Source: Ramazzottius varieornatus
Taxonomy: Eukaryota > Tardigrada > Eutardigrada > Parachela > Ramazzottiidae
DNA length: 64,000 nt
Direction of reading: 5' to 3'
Assembly: GCA_001949185.1 (NCBI GenBank)
Contig: BDGG01000006.1
Coordinates: 2,250,463 to 2,314,462, forward strand
This document shows positions 22,682 to 34,600 of this stretch, piece by piece; position 1 is the first letter of the stretch; every line of letters starts with the position of its first letter. Position numbers and translations under genes: made by a program. Below the pieces are notes generated by a model. The model was not told the origin of the DNA. It saw nothing but the letters and a program-made list of their open reading frames with translations, and ran no database searches.

Positions 22682-25600
22682 ATGGATCATCGTCCTGCAG
22701 TCAGACGAACACGAGATCACCATCACCGCCGTTCACATTTGTCATCTTCCAATGCTACCAATGCAGCTGGAATGAAGCATGGTCAACAACAGCAGCAGCT
22801 GACTTCCGGGGAAGGTTACAGCTCAACAGAGAGTGATTGCGAAGGAGCAGCCGTCTATGAAAGCCTCGCTCCAACCACCCAACGACAGCGCGAGACTAGC
22901 CAAGTCTCAGGTCTTCCCCGCTCTGTTACCGGCGAGTTCCCTGTGAAAATGTACAGCACCGAAGGAAGGAACAGCCGGAGACCTGGACCTGAGTCTTCCC
23001 AATTTAACTCAATACCAGGTAAGAACGCAGAAGGAAAAACGCGGTTCGATACGTCGACAACCTATTCTCATGCATTTGGGCAGACTTATCGCAGCGTACA
23101 CTGTTGCGCAGAAGCCATAACGACCATTCACCAAGCTCCTGCTGGCTATCTTCAGTTGCACTGTACCACTGAGTTTTCTCAGTTGATGGTCAAGGCTTGG
23201 GAGAGGCCGAGAGGGCCAGCAGAGCACATAGGGGAAAAGAAGAAATTTGAAACTAGATCTGCAGGCGCTACAGGGAAGCTGCCATGCATTGTTCTAGTCA
23301 GCCAGATAAACAACCTGCCAGCTAATGAGAAAGAAACTCGAGTAGTTCTTGGCAGTTTTACTTGGATGAAACATGATCCAGAACAGGCAAATTGCAGCTG
23401 TTGAAGAAGTTTGGACATCGAAACTCCTCGAGATTAATTTCGGAATTTTTCTGGAAATGGCCACTCAGACACGACGCCTGATATGGAAAGAACTTGTTCA
23501 CACTTGCTTGATGCACTCAACGGGAGACATGACTTGATGTGTCTGTGCTGACAAGTCGCCCGCCCTATTGTTCACCATCCTAATGATCTTCTAGCTGGTC
23601 ATTTCATTTTCTTGCATACCACGTGCACAATCGTAACAGAAGTAGAGAAAGCCATCAAGCTCCCTACTTTCCCTTTCTTTGAGGATCCTTTACGGCCGTT
23701 TGTATGGAACGGTGCTTTGTAAAGCTTGTCAGTCGCAAGAAGCTCGCATTACCAATTTGAGGCAATTAGGAACGTAAATGGACATTATGCTCAAGACTTT
23801 CCCATGTTAGAGAGTAAGCGATAACCTGGTTAGGGCTTTCTCCAGCAGGGCGGAAAAGGGCTAATAAAGTCGTAAACCGAAAAGACGCGGCTCGACTTCA
23901 TGATCAGATGTGACACGCCAGAAACAAACATTGGTTTGTCTGAAAGTCAGTACCTTCGCGAAGGTAAGCTTTGACTTCTTGTTCATTCCTCAGAAAATTT
24001 CACGTTCAGAAGTCGACAGGCTTGTGCCGTAAGCGTTCTTGTCAAGATGGCGTTGTCGGTCGTAAACAATGGGGATGCTTCGAAAAGCTCAGCGAGCTGC
24101 CTCGCAGTCAACAAGTTTAGTTTTCCTCTGACTCTTCGGAGACGGTAGGCACATTAATATCACGAACTAAACACAAGCTGTTAATCGTAGAAGTTGGCTC
24201 GTTCAAGCTATCAAACAAACATTGATCCATACACAATTGTGATTGGTTTTTTTCGAGATAATGTCAAGGCGGAATTTACGACTACGATGCGTGGCAGATA
24301 TTTCCGAAAAAGCAATAGCCAGCGTGCTCTTCTCAGCATGCCAGGAAATACTAAACTTCTTGACATGCAAGAGTCAAACTCAATAAACCGCTTTCTAGGG
24401 TAGATCAGTAGTGTCAGAATGTCATAATGGTATAGCTTTGGTTTTTGAGCGGAACAATAGCTTTGATAGCTGACGTTGCGCACGAGTAAGTTCGTAACGT
24501 GAAGCCACCGACTTCTGTATGCTCTTTTGGCATAATGAGATTAAAGACGATATTGAGACGGCGTTTACCCATACTCGCGATGGAAGTTATGGCGGGTAGA
24601 AATTAGCGAGCTGAGCTGAGCAGCATCGTTTGTTGCGTTCACCAGATGTGAGCTGCGAAAGCTGGTTTGACCACCGCCTTCATCGTGGTTTTGCATCACA
24701 CTCGCCACCAGAAAGGTATCATTTATCCGGTTTGATTACTACGTATGGAAAGCTCTGCCACTGTTTTTCTTGCATTTGGGGCTGGCTGTTAGTTTATGAA
24801 GAGTAAAGACCCCATTCTCGAAAGGAGAGTGAAGAACGTCGAGCGAAGCCAGACGAGCGTTTTTTGTGTTTGTCTTTAAGTGACGGTGTCCAGTTTGGAT
24901 GGTTCACGTGGCATGCGTTAGTCTAAAATTTCATCGTATCCGCGACACGGTAGCATGATTAGACCATGTACCTCATGTCCTGCCATAACCAGCATAATTG
25001 TGCGGGCTAGTGTCTCAGTTGCGGTTCTCTTGATGATTTTTGGTTGACTGGGTTACTTCCTTGATGGTTTCTGGGAGTTGTGTTCGGGTTGTTGTTTACC
25101 ATTTTCAGTCAAAGCAGAAGCCACCTTATGTGAATCTGATCATGAAAAGGTTATTTTGATTTCTGAATAATAATGTGGCTTCCATGACGGGGAAGTAACT
25201 GAACATGACAGTAATCACCGCAGCTACATAGTAATCTGGTGGCGAAATGGGTTAGTGAAGTACCGAAATTAATAATCAGTGTCGGCGCTGTCCACATATC
25301 CCTTTGGTATTGAAAGCTGAGCCTACGCAGACCACGTTTGCGCGTTATGAAATATTATCTGTAAACGACTCTATTACTCCACCCATGTGCAGCGCCGCGC
25401 AGTGTGCTAAATCTTGTTTTGCCAAATTTTTATATCCATGTTTTTCTCTCTTTTGCAGCCGACAGCAAAGTGGTCAAGTCGACTAATCTGGACGACCTCA
25501 GCCCCTTACCGCAACGGAAGGAGTTCTCTACGGCGAACGCTAACAAAGCTCAGCTTTACGAGCTCTTGAAGTTCAGCCCTGAAGCAGCCTCACCTGAGAC

Positions 25601-28600
25601 AGATGACGCCATCTCCCAGACTTCCAATGAGCACAATGTCAGTGACTGTCCGACAATGCCGGTCCACGAAGGAAGTAGCCAAACCGGCTCGTATTTGAAC
25701 CCTTCTTCCCACTCGGATTTTAGCAGCCTTGGAATCAGCCCGCAGTCCATGTTTCAGTCCTGTTACGGTAAGTCCATTATTGGTACGTGGGAGGTCGGCA
25801 GACAGTCGGAGGATGAACCTTATCCCGTGTGGCGCACGTTTCCGTTCTTGCTGGCTGGAAACGTGCGCCACTGGGAATGACGATCGTCCCGAGACTGTCT
25901 GTCCACCTGAAGTGCAGTACAGTAGTTTTCTGCAAAATGGATAGAAGAAGATTCATGATCTTTTTTATGATGGATGTGATGGGTGATGTATGACGTTTCT
26001 TTTGCCTGTTTGTGATCTGTTGTGAGACACACCAAAAAAGCAGCGGAGACTGAACAGCTCTTTTCTGTTGTGGTTCTTTCATGGTGTTGTTTTGTGAAGC
26101 GATCATGAAGAAATACACTGACATATGGGAGGGAGTCTTTTCAGTTTCAGACATTGTTTTTGTTGTTCTTGTAACGCATTGTGAAGCATGAAATGATTAT
26201 GGTGAACTGCGACCTTTTGGTTCGAGGCTGAAAGGGAGCACAAGCTTTCAGTACTGAAAGCTTGCTTGTGCAATCAAGAGCGATATTGTCCCGAAATATG
26301 GATTATTTTGTAATACGCTGTTGAAAAGATGAGTTGAACGGTCAATAAAGTTTATAATGTCCGGGAGGATCATGTTGGAAACTTTTCATCTGGGCTGGGC
26401 TGAAAAACGACGGGGGATGGAACAGTTTTGAGCGGCAATCAAGTTAATTTGCCTCACATCATTAATCATCTTTGACTTTCGCCAAATCAAAATTTGGTGA
26501 ATGGAACGTTATCGAAAAGATTTGAGAGCTGATTCCATCCATCAAACAAACGTTGTCAATGATTTTCCGCCAGCTTGGTGATGCTTTGATGCCTCATATG
26601 GAATTTTTCTACGGCATCTTACTATCATATGTCATACTACTACATTTTTTGATGACCGGAACAGGAGAGAATGCATTGAATAAGCAGCCCAAAAATACCT
26701 GGTTAATGTATGGGGCTTAATAGTCAATCATCGTGAAGGCTTCGCGTCCAGATCTTCCGGGTGCTATTTTTCTTTCGCACAGAAGCTTCCGCCAAGTGTT
26801 TGTTTAGTGAGAGAAAATGGTTTTTGATGTGTCGCTACAAATGCATGTTTGCCACACTTTGGCGCTATGGCGTACCACTTCCCAGCCGGTTTAGTAGCCG
26901 ATCTGTCGCATCGAGAGCCCATTCTTGAAAAATTAAAAGAGCGGAATACAATCTCCTCCGCTTTTCATGTCTCCGTTGATCCATCGATGAGCGGCAATAA
27001 ACTGGCTGGTTACTTTTCTAATTTCCATCTAAAGCAAAGAGCTAATCGGTTGGTACATACAGTTCTTTGGCGTGAAATTTGAAGATGGGTCCTCCATTAA
27101 TACTTGATCAACGGTCGGTCTTTTAGTTTCTCAAATGAACCGTTGTGACGACTTCATTTTCGACCGCTTTTTTCCTCACGTTAATCTGTTTACTGACCAA
27201 GCAAATACCGCACGTTAAATGGCGAGTAATGGTCAGTGAAACACACCGCGTGTCAAGTTGCCGAAGAGAATCATGTTTTAACTGGTCCAACCACACTTTT
27301 GACCGGCTTTCCTTCCGGTTGAAATCTTGACGAAACACAGAATCTCCATTCCAATACTCAGTACACATTGGGGCATTTATTCTGTTCAGTCATTTCCTCA
27401 TTTTCGACCTGAAACGCCTTTCAGAAAACACATATCTTCCGCTACTCAGCAATCAACCGATCATACCCAGGCTAGAATAGTCTCCCGGCGTTCGCTTGAT
27501 TGACTCCTCACGAACGGATTCGGGCAATAATTCGCGAGGGTTTATTCTACGATTGATTGGAGTATACTTGATTGACGGGATCGCTCTCCCTTGTTTTACA
27601 GGCGTGCAACAGTTGTCGGCGCAGCACCTGCATCATCCCTACTTGACTTCGCCAATTGGTCCCGGTTTGTCATCCCATATGCACCACAGCCACCCGCATC
27701 ATCGGCAGAGCATCTACGGTGTATCTAGTCATCAGGATTCGCACTATCTCGATGATCCGCATCAGCACTGTGCGGCGTCCTCCCCCACAACAACGGCCAA
27801 TTCAGACAGATGTCTCCTGCCGACCTCCTCAAGTATGTTCTTGTTCTGTCTCACGTGCCGTGTCACCCCCATTCCAGACCTTCTTGGCAGCTCTTCAGAC
27901 TTCACTTAACCGTTGAAGAACGCTGCCGAATATTTCCACTTACAATACACACATTTCGAAGACCTTTCAAAACCATTCTTCAAAATTCTCGTTGAACTTC
28001 AAAATTTAGAGTCGGGATGTGTCTGTTATGCAACGCTCAGTAAATCACGAATGAATACTTTTTGCTTGTTTAGGCACGTGAATTTTTTTTACGGCGCGAT
28101 AAAAGTTTTGTTGTAATAATACTGCACGTCTCAAAGATAATAATCGGTCTCTTGCATCACGCCAAAAAGATATCGCTTACCATGTAGCGACACTGTTGCT
28201 GCCGACGAAAAGCCCAAAGACCATGTATCGGATTTCTGACATGATGTTTACATTGGGTGTGCGTTTGTTGTAGGCGGTAATATCTGCAAATCGAGCCACA
28301 ACAACAGCGTCATCTTGACGGACCCGCGCCATTTGTTCGGCACCTCCATGCATCAGCCAGCATCCCATCCGCACCACATTGATCGGCCTCTGAGTGAACA
28401 CTACCTCAGCAACTCTATCCTACGGTACTGTAACTGTGCTCTATACTTAAATACCTCTTACCTAAGCCTTAAGCTTTACTTAAAAGTACCTCGAGTGGAT
28501 GGTCAGAGTTTACTCTTGATATGAGAGAGCCAGTTTGATCTGCACTGTATCGAAGTATGTCCAGATCCAGACCGAAATTATCATGCTGAAGTTTGCGTCT

Positions 28601-31600
28601 TCCAGGCAACCTCAATGCCCGTTACACCAGAACCAGAATGGCGGATTCCTACCTCAGCGGACCTTGACCAATCTGCGGTCGACTAGTACGAACAAATCTG
28701 TACAGAAAAAGAGAGGTCTTCGGAGCTGGCTGACATGGAGGAATTTCTCCATTGGACTGGGAATACTATGTTTAGCACTGGCCGCCGCTCTGGCATACTT
28801 CGCAGGTACAAGGATACCGTCGAACCGTTTGCGGTTGCTTTCTACGAGTAATAGTGGTTCTGTGTGATCTGACCAGCAAAACTTTGTAGTGGCGATTGGA
28901 AGTCAGCGTCAGGATGAGTCGATACGTTGCTCCCGTGCTCAAGAGGTTATTTCAAGCAGTATTTATAATAATGGACCGGTATCTAAAGGTAAGTCGGTAC
29001 TGCGCAAAAACATGTCGAAGTATCTGCTTCAAAATTTTCTGGTTTGTGGTCGTACATCTGTTTCTCTTCTATTTTTCTTTGCTGTTGTCCAGTACGGGTG
29101 AAGCGTGCACTGGATGAGAGGGAGAACTCATCCGCCTCAAACGGCACGAGTACAGAGAGTCCACTAGTGAATCAGACTTTAGCACGAAAAGGTACTCCCA
29201 CACGAGGAACTCGGCAGAGCGAGTTCGTGTTTCACGCGGACGACTACGGTGAAGATAACGTGACAGAAGACGTGAAAATCGGCAAGAAGCAAGCCACAGC
29301 TCGGAAACGTGAGACGCGAGGATATGATTCGCTGACGATCGGACAGACGTTCTCGATCCTTCAGACAGTGGTTTTGTCGTATTCTCCTGACGAATACGGA
29401 CAACCTAGACCACATTTGACTCTTGGGAACTCTGGTAGAGTCTTTAGGCATGAGAAGGTTGGTCGGGGTACTTCACGCCCTGGACGGGATGTCAATGACA
29501 ATGTAGTCTGGGACGAGGGCGATCAAGGTGTTGTAGATGAGTGTGAAAAATGTCTCCCTGTCGACCCACATAACACCTTGGCTGAGTTTGCTCTAATAAC
29601 TGACCAGAACGCAAAGTCCAAGGGCAGTTGAGTGACTTGAGTCTTCACTCTTTGCCGGTATGATATCACAGCGCGGGATATATGAGTCAATCAAGGCGAA
29701 AAATTATGGGCGCTGTGCTTTACGTGCGTTACCTTAGTAAGCCAGACGTTAGATCGTGTCATGTCATCGACGTCATTTGTGACACTTCTCTGCGCTTGCA
29801 TGGTGGATCAATATTCCTTCCGCTTCTTCCACGTGTTCTATTCTGTCCTTCCTGTTTTAACATGGTAAAGACCAAGATGTAAGTGATTTCGTTGCAGGAC
29901 CAAAGTATAATTACAAGAATTTATATCCTGACGAGGAGCAAAGTCAGGAGTTGCATCACGACAGTTCCTTCACCAGTGTGATTGTGCCAGCCCGTTCGTT
30001 CTGGCTTGGGCGGATCGTTCAGAAGCAGCCTGAAAACCTCAGTTTCAACCTCACCATCTCTCCTTCTGCCACCCTCGTCTTCTATGGAAGACGGAATCTC
30101 CCCCCGTCGCATGCGGAGTATGACTTTGTCCATCGGATTCGACGGACTGCGCGAACAGTGCGTGATGCTACGGTACGTTGAATGGTTTCGCCAGAGTGAT
30201 AGGTTTTGCTATTTTACGCTGATTGGTTTATCGGTCGATCTCGACTGCAGTAATGCAGTAATGTGGCTATGTCGACTGTCTGGGTCAAAACAGCTTTTGT
30301 TTGGCTGTATGCAAGTGTATGATGGCTTGTTGGTTCTTTTTACAGGACGCAAACATGGTTAAAACCTTCCACGAAAATCTGGACATGGGCATTTGGTTCA
30401 TCGCGCTGTTCAACGACCAGTCAAAGGATGAATCTGTGAGGATATCTATCGTTACTGAAGGTAGGAACGTATTACTCATGAAGATGTTCGCGTCGAATTT
30501 CAAGGTTGATTTTTCATAGGCGAAGCCTCGTGTTCGAGCGACTGCAACGGTCAAGGTGCGTGTATTGACGGGAAATGCCAATGTATTACCGGATTTGGTG
30601 GTGATGATTGCTCTCAGGGTTAGTCGAACGATTACATGTTTATCTTGCTTGAAGAAATGCTAATGGGGAATGTTTATCTCCTCGGCAGCTGTCTGTCCAG
30701 TGCTGTGTAGCGGACGCGGAAAGTACGCGCATGGTACGTGCCAGTGCTTCCCTGGCTGGAAAGGAAGCGACTGTGGTATCCCCGAGTTCCAATGCGACGA
30801 TCCTACGTGCAGTGGTCGGGGTAGATGTACCAATGGAAAATGCTCATGTGATCCCGGTTTTTCTGGCAACAGCTGTGAGACAGGTGAGATAGTCCATTCA
30901 TGACTATTGAGACAACCACCTGCATACTGGGTTATCCCGTAGGAGTACGCTGACGTGTTTGCAGGTTGTATCTCTATCTGAATTCTGTTTCCTTTTCTAG
31001 TTGAGTGTCCGAAAGAATGTTCCTCGCATGGTATCTGTGTGAAAGGCTCCTGTTTCTGTCAACCTGGCTGGCTCGGAGTGGTATGCGATGTCCCGGTGAC
31101 TGATAGTCGCAGGCTGTGTTCGAACCATGGGAGTCTCAGTGCCGCCACACAGAAGTGCGTCTGTGATCCGAGGTGGAGTGGTGATGGCTGCAGTGTTGGT
31201 AAGTTATGTCACACACTTCCAAAAGATGAATTCGAATCACAAAGAGTACTTTCTGGTTGCAGAAATCTGTACACCAATGTGTGGAACGAATGGGCACTGT
31301 AACAACAGCATGTGCGTCTGTGAAGCTGGTTGGACCGGACCAACATGCGAGAACCCAGAGTGTCCACCGTGCGGACCCAACGGAAAGTGTGTCAACGGAA
31401 GCTGTGTTTGTGCGAAAATGTGGAGTGGAAAACTCTGCACGAAAAGTAAGAATTGAGATTTTTGAATTTTCGGGACGTCGGCAAACGAATTTACCCAGAT
31501 CGCTGTTTCAAGTAGCGCACGTGCTCATTACGTTTAGCTGCAAGTGTGCGTCACTTGGAAAATGATGAGATTCAACTCTTTTGCTGAGCTTCCATTTGTC

Positions 31601-34600
31601 CGGAATAAATTTTTTATTTTGGTTTTATTGTAGACGATTGTCCGAACGACTGTAGCGGTCACGGTTCCTGCCTTGAAATTGGCAAGACCTCTTGGAAATG
31701 TGAATGCGAGGCTTTCTGGAAGGGCGATGGCTGTGAGACGCCGATGGAACGATGTGATGACAAGAAAGATAACGACGGAGGTTAGTCTTGAATCTACTTG
31801 AGTTTGCTGTTCGTGGGGATTGTGTTCGATGAATGACGTCTCATCGTAACGTGGTTTACTTGACCACGACTTCCTTCCGCTTGAGGGTGAGAGGTCGTTG
31901 CGGCTAAAGTGTTTCTTTTCTTGGTAGACGGGCTGGTGGATTGCGATGATAACGACTGCTGCCAGGCGGATGTCTGTGCCGAGAATGTCAACTGCCTAGC
32001 CGCACCGGAACCGAAGGACGTGCTGCTGAGAGAACAAGCGCCATCCGACTCGGCTTCATTTTACGACAGGGTCCGGTTTCTGATAAGAGATAATGGCGTA
32101 CAGAACTTCGCCGACCGTGACGCCTTCGACCCAAAGTACGAGCATCCAGTCAATGAACAAAATACGGAAAACCAAAAATGGTATCATGTATTGATTTCCG
32201 CCTTTTGCTGTTTCAGGCGTGTCTCGGTTCTTCGAGGAAAAGTCATCGATGTCGACGGCGTCGGCTTGGTGGGCGTTCGTGTCTCCGTCCAGACTGTTCC
32301 TACTGAAACACAAACAACTGGTTTTACGCTCAGTCGGAAGGACGGAATGTAAGATAGATCATGTTCAAAAATTATTGTTTTTACCAGTTCCGAGTGCGTC
32401 ATTCTACTACATTATTTTTCGTTTTCTATTTCTAGGTTCGATCTGATGGTCAATGGTGGAGGATCGCAAACTATCGTCTTCCAGAAGAGCGGATACCGAC
32501 GGGCCACGACATCGCTCGCTGTCGGTTGGAACGAATTCAGCGTTGTGGAGGCCACTCGGATGCTTCGGGAAGGCGAGGCTCCACGGTCCCGCCTTCTGGA
32601 CCTTCTCACACCAGGCGCTTCAACTGGATCATCCTGCGTTCTTCCAGGTCCACTTCCTCAGGTCGAGGTGTACCCCTTCTGGCAGCACTTCCCGTCGGGC
32701 GGACTAGGTTCTAGCTCAGTCGTTTACCAGGTAAAGCGATATGAGCCGTGTCAATAAAAAACCAGGTGTCTTGGCCATTATGTTCATGTCAAAGTACCCT
32801 GATTTCTACTATCCCGAAACATTTGGCGGAGATTCACGAGTGTTCAATCCGGTTTTGTTTTTAGGATGCGCAAGTGCTGCAAGAGTCCCTGAACATCTCG
32901 GGGTCCGCACTACAGTTGAACCACTTCAGCAGTCGAACTAGTGGCTTTGCTTCGCTGTTACTCATCGTGCTGACGAAGAACGAGGACCTGAAGAACGTGA
33001 CAAAGATCACAGTGAAGATCTCCAACGCCGGCCTCCAGGAAGAAACGTCGTATGACGCGGAAAAGGACTTGTCGCATGTCTACGCCTGGGATGGCTTCAA
33101 CGCTTACAAACAGCTTGTTTACGGGTTCAGTAACGCCAAAGGTACTGTGACAAGTATTTCCGAACATTTACAGTTGAATGTGTAGTTGAGTTTGTGTAGA
33201 AAATTGGCCCAACTTAGAATACGCTTTAGTGAGTATCGGATACGAAATGGTGAACTGCAAAGATACCTACTGGACCCACCAAATGGTGAAGATGAAGGGC
33301 GTGGACCTCCCTGTGTCAGGAATCGGAGGATGGGATCTCAGCATTCAACACCGCTACAACGCCGAAGGTAAGAATCCCATGAGAGGAAATTAGTAAAACA
33401 GCCAGTCAGAATTTCGACCATTAAGCTTTGGACAACGCCGAAGGTAAGAACGCCGAAGGTAAGAATCCCATGAGAGGAAATTAGTAAAACAGCCAGTCAG
33501 AATTTCGACCATTAAGCTTTGGACAACGCCGAAGGTAAGAACGCCGAAGGTAAGAATCCCATGAGAGGAAATTAGTAAAACAGCCAGTCAGAATTTCGAC
33601 CATTAAGCTTTGGACAAAAACAGTCAGTGCAAACTTTTATACCGGCAAGGCTAGCTTTTACTGGAAGACTGCAAGAGCATAGATCGCTCAGCTTAGATCG
33701 GTCAAAAGACACAGCAGAATGTAGGAACTGATACGGAGAAGCTGCCAAGCAGTGCGCACTCGAAACAGTCTGGCGGATCACAGAGAGACCCAAATAACTT
33801 CAGGGATGAAACAGTCACTTCTTGGCGGCATTCTGGCGTTTCCTTCCACCGGCAGGGGGCGAGTCTTCTTTCTTGTCTTTCGTCGTCGCTTCGGGTTTCG
33901 CTCTCTTTGCTGGAGGCGTGTCGATGGCCGTCTTGCTAGCGCTGGCTTTCACCTGGACATTCGATGAAGTCAGTGCGGGTTCTTTCTCGCCCGACTCCTT
34001 GTTGACCAGCGGGATGTCCTTGGTGAGGGACTCCTTTGCGTTCAGCTTGACGGTGGTGGAGGAGATCTTGTCTACTAGTCTGTCAGTCAGGCTCTCGTAC
34101 TCCTTCAGCTCGTTCTTGAAGCGCTCACCGGTGAGGGTGTTCAGCTTGTCTTCAATCTTCCTGCTGACGTCGCGAATCTTGTCCTTGCGCTCGTTCTCAA
34201 TGATGGCCGCTTGCTCAGCCTCGTCGACGTTGGCCATGCGGGGGTGCTTGTGGTCCGACAGCTTGTCCATCCGTGTCACGCTCAAGACGCCGTCCTTCTT
34301 CCTCGCACGAACCTACCAACAACCTTGAATAAAGCATGAAAATCAGAGAAGGGACCACTAACTTGTACTATGGACTAGCTTAAGAGGCACAGTCGAGAAG
34401 TTGGCAAAATTAAGAGAAACAAGGCAAAGTGAGGAAGGGAGAAAATAGACGAATTAGATGAACTGTAGAATCTCCGTAGCAAAATGGCACACACTGATTT
34501 TCTGGGAGGAAATTCTCTTTGAATGCTTACTCACGGGAAGTTGAGCAGTAGAAATCAGCTTTGGTTGTAGGAAAAATAGCCATAAAATCTACATACTTCG

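Larger units (their letters stand above)
22682..28605 (+). other. Teneurin exons 1-4: cytoplasmic domain
   Basis: These exons encode a low-complexity cytoplasmic tail of about 342 residues. It starts MDHRPAVRRTRDHHHRRSH, contains a glutamine run and a GYSSTESDCEG segment like the teneurin N-terminal domain, and is histidine/serine rich in exon 3. It has few hydrophobic residues, consistent with an intracellular regulatory tail. The introns are large (up to 2.4 kb), in contrast to the short introns of the ectodomain. Confidence 0.8.

Noticed and set aside
29440..29631. Minus-strand frames here faintly resembling a dephospho-CoA kinase segment
   Set aside because: No P-loop anywhere nearby and stops within the frame; resemblance too short to support.
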